Shown here: positions 17,258-26,573 of the stretch, in pieces | Position numbering within the stretch: position 1 is the first letter of the stretch | Layout of the letters: each line of letters opens with the position of its first letter | Assembly: GCA_035911095.1 (NCBI GenBank) | Contig: JAMHWF010000128.1 | Span: 1 to 64,000 of the forward strand | DNA from: JAMHWF01 sp035911095 | GTDB lineage: Bacteria > Pseudomonadota > Gammaproteobacteria > Burkholderiales > Burkholderiaceae_C | DNA: 64,000 nt | Direction of reading: 5' to 3' | Translations under genes and position numbers: made by a program | The notes under the pieces: generated by a model | Database searches by the model: none | Told to the model about the DNA's origin: nothing | What the model saw: only the letters and a program-made list of their open reading frames with translations

Positions 17258-17355
17258 ACGAGCGGCCGATCCGGACACCCCGGCGCCGCACCAGGGCGCC
17301 GGGCCGCCCCCGCGGCGGGAGGCCCTCGCGCAAGCGGGCCGGCGGCACGCGCCGC

Positions 17356-18519
17356 TCAGCGCGTGCCGACCACCTCGAGCCGGCCGTCGCCGCGGGGCAC
17401 GAGCCGGACCGGCAGGATCGCAGGCAGCACCTTGGCCAGGTCCGCCGGGCGGGCGGTCTCGTAGGCGCCGCCGATGGCCAGGCGTGCCACTGCCGGGTCC
17501 GACACCACGAGCCCGGTCGGCCCGTAGCGCTCGAGCTCCTCGATCGCCTGCGCCAGCGGCGTGTTCGAGAAGCGGATCAGGCCCTTGCGCCAGAGCGCCA
17601 CGCTGTTGGCCGCGATGCTGGTCACCGCGCCATGGGCGCCCGTGGCATCGACGCGCAGGGCCTGGCCGGCGGTCAGCACGGCCTCGGGCCGGGGCGCCGC
17701 GGGCCGCGCATCGGTGCCCGCGCTGCGAACGCTGACGCGACCCTCCTCGACCGCGATCTCGACGCCGCCGGCGCGAGGGCCCTCGGCCTCGCGGCGCACT
17801 TCGAAGCGGGTGCCGACCACGGTGACCCGGACCTCGCCCGCCGCGACCTCGAACGGCCGGCCCGCATCGGGCGCGACCGCGAACATCGCCCGCCCCTGGT
17901 CGAGGCGGACCTCGCGCCGGTCGCGGTACAGCAGCAGCTCGGCACGGCTGCGGGCGTCGAGGTTCAGCACGCTGCCGTCGGGCAGGCGGAGCTCGAGACG
18001 CTGGCTCGGCGTCGTCGCATAGGCGTGGCGGTACGTGGGCTGCTGCCACTGCTGCCAGGCCAGGCCGCCGGCCAGGCACAGCACGGCGCAGGCAGCCACG
18101 GCGACGGGCCGCGGCATCCACCACGGGCGGCGCGGGGCGGGCCGGCGCGGGCCGGCTGCGGCCGGAGCGGACGGCGCTGGGGCCTGCGTCGCGGCCGGCG
18201 TCGCCAGCCCGGGGACGACACCCGACGGGCCCAGCGTCGCGCGCCTCGAGGGCCGATGCGCGTCCGGCAGGCCTTGCAGGGTCTCGAGGCTCTGCTCCAG
18301 CCGGGCGTAGGCCCGCGCATGGGCCGGGTCGGCGGCCAGCCACTGCCGGAAGGCCGCCGCCTCATCCGGGCCGAGCCCGTCCTCGGCGCGGGTGTGCCAG
18401 TCGGCCGCTGCCGCCACCACCGGGTCCAGCCCGCGCATGTAGTCATCGTGGGCGCGTGCCTCGGCGGCCTCGTCCAGCGGGGCGGACGCGCGTGAGACGG
18501 GAGGGCTCGAAGGACTCAT
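17356..18519 (-). CDS. fecR: FecR-type anti-sigma/sigma regulator
   Basis: Inner-membrane protein of 387 residues that relays the receptor signal to the ECF sigma factor. The N-terminal cytoplasmic part (about 25-75) matches the FecR N domain (VAAAADWHTRAEDGLGPDEA, FRQWLAADPAHARAYARLE). A Pro/Ala-rich linker leads to one membrane span (VAVAACAVLCLAGGLAWQQW, about 143-162). The periplasmic FecR domain follows (QRLELRLPDGSVLNLDARS, VRLDQGRAMFAV), then an STN-like C-terminus (LAQAIEELERYGPTGLVV). It sits between fecI and the receptor gene. An ECF-like motif lies 9 bases upstream of its ATG, suggesting it can be expressed apart from fecI. Confidence 0.93.
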   Translation of the reverse strand: MSPSSPPVSRASAPLDEAAEARAHDDYMRGLDPVVAAAADWHTRAEDGLGPDEAAAFRQWLAADPAHARAYARLEQSLETLQGLPDAHRPSRRATLGPSGVVPGLATPAATQAPAPSAPAAAGPRRPAPRRPWWMPRPVAVAACAVLCLAGGLAWQQWQQPTYRHAYATTPSQRLELRLPDGSVLNLDARSRAELLLYRDRREVRLDQGRAMFAVAPDAGRPFEVAAGEVRVTVVGTRFEVRREAEGPRAGGVEIAVEEGRVSVRSAGTDARPAAPRPEAVLTAGQALRVDATGAHGAVTSIAANSVALWRKGLIRFSNTPLAQAIEELERYGPTGLVVSDPAVARLAIGGAYETARPADLAKVLPAILPVRLVPRGDGRLEVVGTR

Positions 18520-18521
18520 CT

Positions 18522-18536
18522 CTACCAGTTAGACGC
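18522..18536 (-). promoter_or_regulatory. ECF-type -10 motif before fecR
   Basis: On the minus strand this reads GCGTCTAACTGGTAG, ending two bases before the fecR ATG. It matches the element in front of the FecA-type gene except for one substitution set and a one-base gap. If it is a promoter, fecR would be almost leaderless. Confidence 0.5.
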
Positions 18537-18578
18537 AGCAGCCGGCCTGCCGGCCACCCTGCCCGCGCAGGATCGACA

Positions 18579-19157
18579 TCATGGGCGCGGCCCGTCCGAC
18601 CCGGCGGGGCCGTCCAGCGCGTCGCGACAGCTGGCGCAGGCGGCCTTGCCGCGGGTGATGTACTGCTTGACCATGCTCAGCGAGACGCCCATGCGCTCGG
18701 CGATCTCGGGCTTGGGCAGGCCGTCGAAGACGTGCAGGCAGAAGGCCTCGCGGCAACGGGGCGGCAGCGCCTCGATCGTGCGCAGGTAGGCCTGCACCGC
18801 CTGGGCCGAGGCACAGGCGTCCTCCGGCTGCTGGTCGCGCGGGCCGGCCGGCTGGCGGAACTCCTCCAGCGCGTCGATGTCCTCGGCTGCGCGCACCGCG
18901 GCCCGGCGGTCGAGGTCGATCTTGGCGCGGGTCGCCACCTGGCGCAGCAGCGCGGCGGGCTCGCTGATGACCTGGCCGCGCTGCTGCATGCCGATCACGC
19001 GCAGCATGCTCTCCTGCGCCAGGTCGGCCGCCGCGTGGTGGTCGCGGACCTTGCGCAGGCAGAAGTGCAGCAGATCGCGGTAGTAGCGGGTCAGCAAGGG
19101 CCAGCCTCGGCCTGGGAACGACGGACGACAGGGGGACCGGGCGGAGCCTCGACCCAT
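18579..19157 (-). CDS. fecI: ECF RNA polymerase sigma factor, FecI family
   Basis: Directs RNA polymerase to the receptor promoter when signalled through FecR. About 192 residues from the ATG at 19157. Region 2 is visible in LLTRYYRDLLHFCLRKVRDHHAAADLAQESMLRV, with the conserved DLAQE. Region 4 is visible in ALPPRCREAFCLHVFDGLPKPEIAERMGVSLSMVKQYI, an HTH typical of FecI. The first 20 residues are less typical, so a TTG start a little downstream is possible. The frame is open far upstream only because of GC content. A palindromic GCGGATCTTATCCGC lies about 170 bases upstream. Confidence 0.92.
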   Translation of the reverse strand: MGRGSARSPCRPSFPGRGWPLLTRYYRDLLHFCLRKVRDHHAAADLAQESMLRVIGMQQRGQVISEPAALLRQVATRAKIDLDRRAAVRAAEDIDALEEFRQPAGPRDQQPEDACASAQAVQAYLRTIEALPPRCREAFCLHVFDGLPKPEIAERMGVSLSMVKQYITRGKAACASCRDALDGPAGSDGPRP

Positions 19158-19325
19158 GGCGGGCCGGCCGCATCTGCGGCACCCATTCCCTGGTGCGAAG
19201 ACCTGTATCCGGCTGTGCGGCCTGGCGGCGGCTGGCGTGGGGCCGGGGTCGCTGCAACCCGGCCCCGTCTCGGTCGGTCTCGTGGAGAGGCGACCTTTCA
19301 GGACATCAGACGAAACGTAGCGGGG

Positions 19326-19340
19326 GCGGATCTTATCCGC
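19326..19340. promoter_or_regulatory. Palindrome with -10-like TAAGAT upstream of fecI
   Basis: GCGGATCTTATCCGC has 6-bp perfect arms around CTT. On the minus strand it contains TAAGAT, a plausible -10 for fecI with a leader of about 165 bases. No clear Fur box was found there, so the regulator that might bind is unknown. Confidence 0.35.
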
Positions 19341-19404
19341 AGCGGCGCGACGCTTGGCCGCGCCGGCCTGACCAGCCCCGCGCGTCAAGCAGGGCGCGCG
19401 CCGC

Positions 19405-20604
19405 CTAGGCGCGCGAGACGAGCGGCCGCTGCAGCGCCGCCAGCACCGCGCCCAGCCCCAGCGCGCCTGCCGACCAGACGAAGCCGCGCGCCAGGCCGCC
19501 CGGGCCGTCGGCGACCCAGCCGACGATGGTCGGCCCGACGATCTGGCCCAAGGCGAAGACGATCGTGAAGGCCGCGATGCCAGCCGCCCACGCGGCGGGC
19601 GGCAGGTTGTGGCGCACCAGCGCGGTGGTCGAGGCGACCACCGACAGGAACACGCCGCCGAACAGCGCGCCCGAGGCATAGACCGCGGCCGGGTGCGCGC
19701 TGACGACAGGCAGCAGCGTCGCGACCGCGAGCAGCGCGTTGAGCAGCGCCAGCGCCTGCCCGCCGCGGCAGCGCTGCAGCAGGCCGGCCCAGATCCACGA
19801 CGAGGCGATGACGCCGGCGCCCAGCAGCACGTAGAAGGCGACGATCCGGCCTTCCACCAGGCCCTGCTCGCGCAGCAGCGTGATGACGAAGGTCATGTAG
19901 CCGATGTAGCCGATGCCGAACAGCAGGTAGCCGGCGAGCCCGTAGCCGAGCGCGGCCCAGCGCGGGCGTTCGCCGCCGGCGCTGCGCGGCGAGGGTGGCG
20001 CCCGCAGCGGCCGCGTCGCGCCGGCGAGCACGGCGCTGGCGAGCGCCGCCGCGACGCCCAGTGCCCACCAGGCGGCCTGCCAGGCATGGGACGCGCCGCG
20101 CGTCGCGAGCGGCGGCACGAGCAGCGAGGCGACGATGATCCCGAGCCCGGTCCCGCCGTAATAGAGGCCGAGCACCAGGCCGGCGCCCACCTGGGGGCCG
20201 GCCGCGACGGGTTGGCACAGCCGCGCCGCCATCAGGCCGCCGGCGACGAAGGTCGCCGCGCTCGCGACGCCCGACAGCAGGCGCAGCGGGTAGAGCACGC
20301 CGTCGGCCGTCGCGACGCCATGGGCGGCGAGCAGCAGCGCATTGGCCACGCAGCCGCCGAGCAGCGCCGCGCGCGCATCGACCCGCTCGAGCACGCGCGG
20401 CATCGCCAGCGCCCCGACCAGGTAGCCGGCGGCGTTGACGGTGTTCATCGCGCCGGCCGTCAGGTAGCTCCAGCCCAGGTCGGCGCGCATCGGTGTCAGC
20501 AGCAGCGCATAGGCGAAGCGCGCCAGGCCGAGCGAGACCGCCGCGCCCAAGGCCAGCGCGGCGGCAGCCCACAGCACCTGCTCCGCACTGCGCAGCGGCG
20601 ACAT
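19405..20604 (-). CDS. MFS transporter, YbfB/YjiJ family
   Basis: Inner-membrane protein of 399 residues with about 12 hydrophobic segments. The N-terminus (LGLARFAYALLLTPMRADLGWSY, AGAMNTVNAAGYLVGAL) is typical of the YbfB/YjiJ family. The second half has RIVAFYVLLGAGVIASSWIWAGLL and NLPPAAWAAGIAAFTIVFALGQIVGPTIVGW. The start at 20604 is the ATG before SPLRSAEQVLW; an upstream ATG would add only eight residues. It lies 41 bases downstream of the HAD gene on the same strand, so they probably share a transcript. Substrate unknown. Confidence 0.85.
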   Translation of the reverse strand: MSPLRSAEQVLWAAAALALGAAVSLGLARFAYALLLTPMRADLGWSYLTAGAMNTVNAAGYLVGALAMPRVLERVDARAALLGGCVANALLLAAHGVATADGVLYPLRLLSGVASAATFVAGGLMAARLCQPVAAGPQVGAGLVLGLYYGGTGLGIIVASLLVPPLATRGASHAWQAAWWALGVAAALASAVLAGATRPLRAPPSPRSAGGERPRWAALGYGLAGYLLFGIGYIGYMTFVITLLREQGLVEGRIVAFYVLLGAGVIASSWIWAGLLQRCRGGQALALLNALLAVATLLPVVSAHPAAVYASGALFGGVFLSVVASTTALVRHNLPPAAWAAGIAAFTIVFALGQIVGPTIVGWVADGPGGLARGFVWSAGALGLGAVLAALQRPLVSRA

Positions 20605-20645
20605 GGCGTGGACCCCGGACGCCCGCATCGCGCGCCGCCGTCGGC

Positions 20646-21455
20646 TCAGCGCCGCGCCTGCAGAAGCGCGGACGCCACCTCGGCGAAGCCGGCACCGCGC
20701 TCGCCTGCCGTCACGTAGGCGGGCCAGTCGCGCAGCCGGCCGGCGAAGGCGCGCAGGTTGGCGACGCCGACCGAGAGCGGGAAGGCGCGGAACATTGGCT
20801 GGTCGTTCGGCGAGTCGCCGACGTAGAGCCAGCGCCCGCGCTCGGCGTCGAGGTCGCGGCCGAGGCGGCGCTGCGCGATCCAGCGCGCGCCGCTCGGCTT
20901 GTCGTGGGCGCCGATCCAGCCGTTGACGTGGATCGAGCTGACGGTCGCGTTCAGGCCCTCGTCGCGCAGCACGCGCACGACGGCGTCGATCTGCGAGGCG
21001 TCGAGCTGCGCGAACTCGGCGTGGTCGATCGCGATGTCGGTCACCCGGCCGGCGCTGTCGCGCGCGAGCGCCGCGCCCGGCACCTCGCGCAGCACGCGCG
21101 CGGCGGCTGCGCGCAGGCGCAGCGCGTTGGCGGCGCGCGTCGGGGCGTCCTGCGCGTACTCGATGCGCAGCGGGCCGCCGGGCGCCTCGCGGAACATCGC
21201 GACCGCGCCGTTCTCGGCGACGATCGCCTCGACCGGCCAGGCGGCGGCGAAGGGTTCGCTCCAGCCCTGAGGCCTGCCGGTGATCGCGAACACCGGCAGG
21301 CCGGCGTCGTGCAGGGCCTGCAGCGCGTCGAGCGCCGCGGGCTCGATCGCGCCGTCGCGCGTCAGCGTGTCGTCGATGTCGGTCAGCACGCCGGCCACGG
21401 CGGCCAGAGCGGCGCGCGTCGCGTCGGCGAAGGGGCGGACCCCGGCTTCGTCCAT
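20646..21455 (-). CDS. HAD superfamily hydrolase (Cof/phosphoglycerate-phosphatase-like)
   Basis: Probable cytoplasmic sugar-phosphate phosphatase of 269 residues. HAD motif I is LTDIDDTLT, with D26 and D28 as nucleophile and acid/base. Motif II is VFAITGRPQGW. The C-terminal motif IV is YVGDSPNDQPMF. The cap region (about 85-190) resembles HAD-IIB proteins such as mannosyl-3-phosphoglycerate phosphatase, but the substrate cannot be assigned. The start at 21455 follows an extended -10 at the leaderless distance. Its 5' end is back-to-back with the riboswitch-controlled ahcY operon. Confidence 0.82.
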   Translation of the reverse strand: MDEAGVRPFADATRAALAAVAGVLTDIDDTLTRDGAIEPAALDALQALHDAGLPVFAITGRPQGWSEPFAAAWPVEAIVAENGAVAMFREAPGGPLRIEYAQDAPTRAANALRLRAAAARVLREVPGAALARDSAGRVTDIAIDHAEFAQLDASQIDAVVRVLRDEGLNATVSSIHVNGWIGAHDKPSGARWIAQRRLGRDLDAERGRWLYVGDSPNDQPMFRAFPLSVGVANLRAFAGRLRDWPAYVTAGERGAGFAEVASALLQARR

Positions 21456-21461
21456 GCGGGC

Positions 21462-21470
21462 AGTCTTGCA
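21462..21470 (-). promoter_or_regulatory. Extended -10 of the HAD gene, leaderless geometry
   Basis: On the minus strand TGC-AAGACT is followed by six bases (GCCCGC) and the ATG at 21455, the same arrangement as nnrS. Confidence 0.5.
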
Positions 21471-21510
21471 CAGGCCGAGCCGCCTCGCGCCCGCCTCGCC
21501 GCCCGGCCCC

Positions 21511-21538
21511 TGGCACGCCCCGGCGGCGCTGCTAAAAT
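21511..21538 (+). promoter_or_regulatory. Promoter of the SAH riboswitch-ahcY operon
   Basis: TAAAAT at 21533-21538 is a strong -10 in this GC-rich setting. TGGCAC at 21511-21516 is a plausible -35 with 16-base spacing. The predicted start is a few bases before the riboswitch. Confidence 0.65.
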
Positions 21539-21548
21539 CGCGCCCCTT

Positions 21549-21650
21549 CCGAGGAGCGTTGCGAGACCCAGCCCCGGCGCCCGCCGGCGCGGCCCAGGTC
21601 CCAGGCTCGGAAGCTGCGGGCCCTGCGCTCGCACCCGCAACGGCGCTCAC
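21549..21650 (+). ncRNA. S-adenosylhomocysteine (SAH) riboswitch
   Basis: The conserved elements of the SAH riboswitch occur in order. CCGAGGAGCG followed by TTGCGAGACCC comes first. Then, after a variable GC-rich hairpin, comes CCAGGCTCGG, whose CTCGG pairs with CCGAG. The 3' part ends with ACGGCGCTCAC, which can pair back to GAGCG. It sits about 95 bases before ahcY, the gene this class most often controls. High SAH is known to raise expression in this class. Confidence 0.92.
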
Positions 21651-21675
21651 CCGCGAAGGTTTTTCGGCCGGGTGA
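21646..21675 (+). promoter_or_regulatory. Hairpin following the SAH riboswitch
   Basis: CTCACCCG (21645-21652) pairs with CGGGTGAG (21668-21675) around a loop containing GTTTTT. The left arm overlaps the riboswitch 3' strand, so ligand binding and this hairpin exclude each other. That is the layout of an expression platform; whether it acts on transcription or translation is not decided by sequence. Confidence 0.6.
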
Positions 21676-21744
21676 GTTCGTCGCGAACCTCCCCCTGCCG
21701 CCAGGCCTGCCGCGGGTCCCTGCCCTCAGTTGACGGAGTCCACG

Positions 21745-23196
<1,452 letters not shown>

Positions 23197-23260
23197 GCCG
23201 GGCCCGGCGGCGCGTGCCCGCGCCCGGCGCGGCGCACGCGTTGCTCGTGCTCGCCGCGCC

Positions 23261-24109
23261 ATGCGGGTGGACCAGCTTCTTGTCGCGCAGGGCCTCGCGC
23301 CGACGCGATCGGCCGCGCAGCGGCTGATCGCGCGCGGCGCGGTGCGCTGGCGACGCGCCGCAGCCACCGTCCCGGTCGCACCCGCCGCCTGGGCCGTCGC
23401 GGCCAAGGGCGGCGAGGACGTGCCTGCGGACTGCGAGCTGCAGATCACCGACGACGCCGAGCTGCGCTGGGCCTCGCGCGCCGGGCTCAAGCTCGAAGGC
23501 GCGCTGGCGCACAGCGGCCTCGCGGTCGCGGGCTGCATTTGCCTCGATGTGGGCCAGAGCACCGGCGGCTTCACCGACGTGCTGCTCGCCGCGGGCGCGG
23601 CACATGTCGTCGGCGTCGACGTCGGCCACGGGCAGCTGCTGCCCCGGCTGCGCGACGACCCGCGCGTCACTGCCTTCGAAGGGCTCAACGCACGCCACCT
23701 GACCACGTCCGCGCTCGGCGCAGCGATGCCGGCAGCGGGGTTCGATCGCGTCGTCGCCGACCTGTCGTTCATCTCGCTCGCCCAGGTACTGCCAGCGATC
23801 GTGCCGCTGGTCGCCGCCGGCGGACGCCTGCTGCTGCTCGCGAAGCCGCAGTTCGAGCTGCAACCGGCGCAGATCGGCAAGGGCGGCCTGGTGCGCGACC
23901 CGCGCCACCATGCCGAGGTCGAGGCGCGCCTGCGCGCCGTGGCCGTCGAAGCCGGGCTTGCCGTGCTCGACTGGTTCGCGAGCCCGGTCACCGGCGGCGA
24001 CGGCAACCGCGAGTTCTTCCTGCTGGCAGGCCTTGCGTCCGACGCGGCCCGCGGCGCCCCTACCCATCCGTCCACGGCGCCCGAAGCGTCGCAGGAGCCT
24101 TCCCGATGA
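23261..24109 (+). CDS. tlyA: TlyA family rRNA methyltransferase / haemolysin-like protein
   Basis: TlyA proteins 2'-O-methylate rRNA using AdoMet. Residues 1-60 form an S4 RNA-binding domain (MRVDQLLVAQGLAPTRSAAQ, RLIARGAV). The FtsJ-like domain has SRAGLKLEGAL (catalytic-Lys region), LDVGQSTGGFTDVLLAAGA for AdoMet and VVADLSFISL, with the C-terminal KPQFE also present. A Thr/Pro-rich tail ends in the overlap with metF: the metF ATG lies inside its stop (ATGA). In many Burkholderiales a small holin-like gene separates ahcY and tlyA; here it is absent. Confidence 0.92.
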   Translation: MRVDQLLVAQGLAPTRSAAQRLIARGAVRWRRAAATVPVAPAAWAVAAKGGEDVPADCELQITDDAELRWASRAGLKLEGALAHSGLAVAGCICLDVGQSTGGFTDVLLAAGAAHVVGVDVGHGQLLPRLRDDPRVTAFEGLNARHLTTSALGAAMPAAGFDRVVADLSFISLAQVLPAIVPLVAAGGRLLLLAKPQFELQPAQIGKGGLVRDPRHHAEVEARLRAVAVEAGLAVLDWFASPVTGGDGNREFFLLAGLASDAARGAPTHPSTAPEASQEPSR

Positions 24110-24957
24110 ACACCGTCACGTCCTCCCTGCCGCTGAGCCTGGAGTTCTTCCCGACCAAGACGCCCGAGGGCGCCGAGAAGCTGCGCGGCGCCCGCCAGAA
24201 GCTGTATGCGCTGGCACCCGAGTTCTGCTCGGTCACCTACGGCGCCGGCGGCTCGACCCAGCAGGGCACGCTCGAGTCAGTGCGCGAGATCCTGGCCGAG
24301 GGCCATGTCGGCGCGCCGCACCTGACCTGCATCGGCGCCAGCCGCCAAGGCGTGCGCGAGCAACTGGCGCAGTTCCGCGACGCCGGCGTGCAGCGCATCG
24401 TCGCGCTGCGCGGCGACCTGCCGAGCGGCTACGGCAGCGGCTTCGGCGAGTTCCGCTACGCGAGCGATCTGGTCGCCTTCATCCGCGCCGAGACCGGTGA
24501 CCACTTCCACCTCGAGGTGGCGGCCTATCCCGAGACGCACCCGCAGGCCAAGTCGCCGGCGACCGACCTTCAGGCCTATGCGGCCAAGGTCAAGGCCGGC
24601 GCGAGCAGCGCGATCACGCAGTTCTTCTACAACCCCGACGCCTACTTCCGCTTCGTCGACGAGGCGGCCAGGCTCGGCGCCGACCTGCCGGTGGTGCCCG
24701 GGATCATGCCGATCACCAACTCGACGCAGATCCTGCGCTTCGCCGACGCCAACGGCTCCGAGGTGCCCCGCTGGGTGCGGCTTCGCCTGCTCGGCTACGG
24801 CGAGGACCTGGCGAGCATCCGCGCCTTCGGCCTCGAGGTCGTCACCGCGCTGTGCGACCGCCTGCGCAGCGCCGGCGTGCCGGGGCTGCACCTGTACACG
24901 ATGAACCAGGCCGACGCGAGCCTGAAGATCTGCGCGAACCTGGGCTGGAAGGTCTGA
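24106..24957 (+). CDS. metF: 5,10-methylenetetrahydrofolate reductase
   Basis: FAD enzyme that makes 5-methyl-THF for methionine synthesis, closing the methyl cycle with metK and ahcY. The 283-residue protein shows LSLEFFPTKTPEG, EFCSVTYGAGGSTQQGTL and HLTCIGASR. RIVALRGDLP, ITQFFYNPDAYFRFVD and PVVPGIMPI follow. GCAGGAG lies 9 bases before the ATG. The start overlaps the tlyA stop by four bases, so the two are translationally coupled. It shares the SAH riboswitch with ahcY if no other promoter intervenes. Confidence 0.97.
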   Translation: MNTVTSSLPLSLEFFPTKTPEGAEKLRGARQKLYALAPEFCSVTYGAGGSTQQGTLESVREILAEGHVGAPHLTCIGASRQGVREQLAQFRDAGVQRIVALRGDLPSGYGSGFGEFRYASDLVAFIRAETGDHFHLEVAAYPETHPQAKSPATDLQAYAAKVKAGASSAITQFFYNPDAYFRFVDEAARLGADLPVVPGIMPITNSTQILRFADANGSEVPRWVRLRLLGYGEDLASIRAFGLEVVTALCDRLRSAGVPGLHLYTMNQADASLKICANLGWKV

Positions 24958-25029
24958 TCCGGCAGGCCCGACAGAGGGGCCGATCGGCAGGCCAGTCACC
25001 GGCCGCCGGCGTGCTCCGCGCGTCAGCGC

Positions 25030-25611
25030 TCAGGCCGGGTCGCGGTCCCACATCACGCCTTCCTCCGTCAGGATGGCGTCGAGCGGCACGTCGTGCGGCG
25101 AGGCCTTGAGCAGCGGCAGGAACCCGTGCGCATAGCCGACCCCGACGACGTAGGGCTTGGGCACGACCTCGCTCAGCGTCCGGTCGACGAAGCCGCCGCC
25201 GTAGCCCAGGCGCAGGCCCTCGGGGCCGAAGCCGACGCAGGGCACGATCAGCATCTGGGGCTCGAAGGACTCGGTGTCCTTCGGCTTCGGGATGTCGAAG
25301 GCGTCCGGCTCCATCGGGCAGCCGGGGTACCAGACGTGGAAGTTCAGCCGGCCGTGCTCGCGGTCGACCACCGGCAGGCCGATGCGCCGCTCGACGCCTT
25401 CAGGGGCCCCTTCGCTCCAGCGATAGAGCGCGGGCAAGGCGTCGAACTCGCCCTTGATCGGCCAGTAGGCGCCGATCGTGCGCTCGCGGCGCGACACCAG
25501 CCAGACGCGCAGCACGCCCTGCAACTGCACCGCGCGCTCGTGCCGGTCGGGCAGGGCCAAGCGGGCGGCGATGAGCTTGGCGCGCAGGGCAACGCGGTCC
25601 TGGTCGTGCAT
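25030..25611 (-). CDS. 5-formyltetrahydrofolate cyclo-ligase family protein (first of two)
   Basis: The family converts 5-formyl-THF to 5,10-methenyl-THF with ATP. The 193-residue form from the ATG at 25611 starts MHDQDRVALRAKLIAARLAL. It carries GAYWPIKGEFD, the Pro/Phe-rich substrate region, LIVPCVGFGPEGLRLGYGGGFVDRTL and a final DVPLDAILTEEGVMW. Start codons at 25626 and 25650 are possible. A CACAAT on the minus strand at 25648-25653 could be its -10, giving a leader of about 30 bases. A paralogue lies at 33.0 kb. The GGFVDRT variant departs from the more common GGYFDR, so activity may differ. Confidence 0.85.
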   Translation of the reverse strand: MHDQDRVALRAKLIAARLALPDRHERAVQLQGVLRVWLVSRRERTIGAYWPIKGEFDALPALYRWSEGAPEGVERRIGLPVVDREHGRLNFHVWYPGCPMEPDAFDIPKPKDTESFEPQMLIVPCVGFGPEGLRLGYGGGFVDRTLSEVVPKPYVVGVGYAHGFLPLLKASPHDVPLDAILTEEGVMWDRDPA

Positions 25612-25650
25612 GGCGGGCGGCTCCATGGGCTGGGCTGGCAAACCCGCCAT

Positions 25651-25661
25651 TGTGCAAGACT
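25651..25661 (+). promoter_or_regulatory. Third copy of the GTGCAAGACTG promoter-like motif
   Basis: TGTGCAAGACT contains TGC-AAGACT, the extended -10 also found before nnrS and the HAD gene. Here it points to the TfoX-like gene, with about 63 bases to its GTG. It lies back-to-back with the -10 candidate of the cyclo-ligase gene. Confidence 0.4.
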
Positions 25662-25730
25662 GCCCCCGGCCACCCGCCGCGGGCCCACCGTCGCCGCTCG
25701 CGGGGCCGGCCGACGCCCGCTCCCACCGCC

Positions 25731-26153
25731 GTGAACCCTTCAGCCTTTGCCGCGCATTGCGTCGAGTTGCTGTCGCCGCTCGGCGCGGCCCGCGCGCGCC
25801 GCATGTTCGGCGGCCACGGGCTCTACCTGGACGAGCTGTTCGTGGCCATCGTCGCCGACGACACCCTCTTCCTGAAGACCGACGCGGCGACCGCGCCGCG
25901 CTTCGCCGCGGCAGGGGGCCGGCCGTTCGTCTTCGTGACGCGCGGGCGGGAGACGCAGACCGGCTTCTGGACGCCGCCGAGCGAGGCCCTCGACGCGCCG
26001 CCGCTGCTGGAGCCCTGGGCGCGCCTCGCGGTCGAGGCCGCGCTGCGGGCCCGTGCCGCGGCCTCGGGCCGGCGCAAGCTCAGGCCTGCGCCGGGCCCAG
26101 TTGCGCCCGCCGCCCCGGCCGCAGGCCACGCGAGGAAGCGAACCAACCGCTGA
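25731..26153 (+). CDS. TfoX N-terminal-domain protein
   Basis: A 140-residue protein whose first 100 residues match the TfoX N domain: HCVELLSPLGAARARRMFGGHGLYLDELFVAIVADDTLFLK followed by GRPFVFVTRG. Full TfoX proteins regulate competence, but the short form here lacks the C-terminal helix-hairpin-helix half, so its role is unknown. The C-terminus is a basic Ala/Pro-rich tail. The GTG at 25731 is chosen because conservation starts there; no Shine-Dalgarno is visible. Its last 74 bases overlap the 3' end of the convergent DUF2917 gene. Confidence 0.72.
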   Translation: MNPSAFAAHCVELLSPLGAARARRMFGGHGLYLDELFVAIVADDTLFLKTDAATAPRFAAAGGRPFVFVTRGRETQTGFWTPPSEALDAPPLLEPWARLAVEAALRARAAASGRRKLRPAPGPVAPAAPAAGHARKRTNR

Positions 26154-26484
26154 GCCGCGCCAGCCAGCCGGGGGCGGCGCCGCGCTGCCATTCGGCGCAG
26201 GCGGTCGGTGGCACCAGCAGGTCGAAGCGCGCTTCCGGCCAGGCTTCGAGCAGGAGCCTGGCGCCGGTCGGCAACTCGACCGAATCGCCCGGCGTCAGCC
26301 AGACGTCCTCGGCTGCATCGCCTGCGCGGTCGATCGTCAGCCAGAGGCAGCCGGACTGGACCTGCAGGCGGCGTGGGCCGGGGCCGATCGTCATGCGCCG
26401 GACCTGCTGGCGGGCGAGGTGCCAAGCGTCCTTCGAACCAGCGGAGTGATGAACAGAACTCATCGTCGTGTTGCCAACGCTCAT
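26080..26484 (-). CDS. DUF2917 domain protein
   Basis: A 134-residue cupin-like small protein of unknown function. The core is QVSGC-type: RLQVQSGCLWLTIDRAGDAAEDVWLTPGDSVELPTGARLLLEAW. I chose the ATG at 26484 because AGGAG lies a few bases upstream. It is divergent from the LysR gene 89 bases away, a pairing common in Burkholderiales and suggestive of control by that regulator. Its C-terminal segment (RGLRPGRRAQLGPAQA) is encoded opposite the TfoX-like gene, so one of the two tails may be drift. Confidence 0.72.
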   Translation of the reverse strand: MSVGNTTMSSVHHSAGSKDAWHLARQQVRRMTIGPGPRRLQVQSGCLWLTIDRAGDAAEDVWLTPGDSVELPTGARLLLEAWPEARFDLLVPPTACAEWQRGAAPGWLARLSGWFASSRGLRPGRRAQLGPAQA

Positions 26485-26561
26485 GGGTTTCTCCTTCCTA
26501 CGGAGAAGAAGATTAGCCATCCGCGAGGGGCGCATCCAATGAGTCGTTGCGCCTCGATTGA

Positions 26562-26567
26562 TACCAT
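26562..26567 (+). promoter_or_regulatory. -10 of the LysR gene, leaderless geometry
   Basis: TACCAT is followed by six bases (TCAGTC) and the ATG at 26574. The 89-base divergent gap around it is the expected site for LysR binding, but I could not single out an operator. Confidence 0.45.
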
Positions 26568-26573
26568 TCAGTC

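Noticed and set aside
12382..17259. Very long minus-strand and plus-strand open frames (over 1,400 codons) through the YcaQ, NnrS and receptor region
   Set aside because: They cross several real genes in the wrong frame and encode Arg/Pro/Gly-rich sequence with no domain.
19158..19404. A Fur box upstream of fecI
   Set aside because: Expected from the classical Fec system, but the only symmetric site, GCGGATCTTATCCGC, does not fit the Fur consensus.
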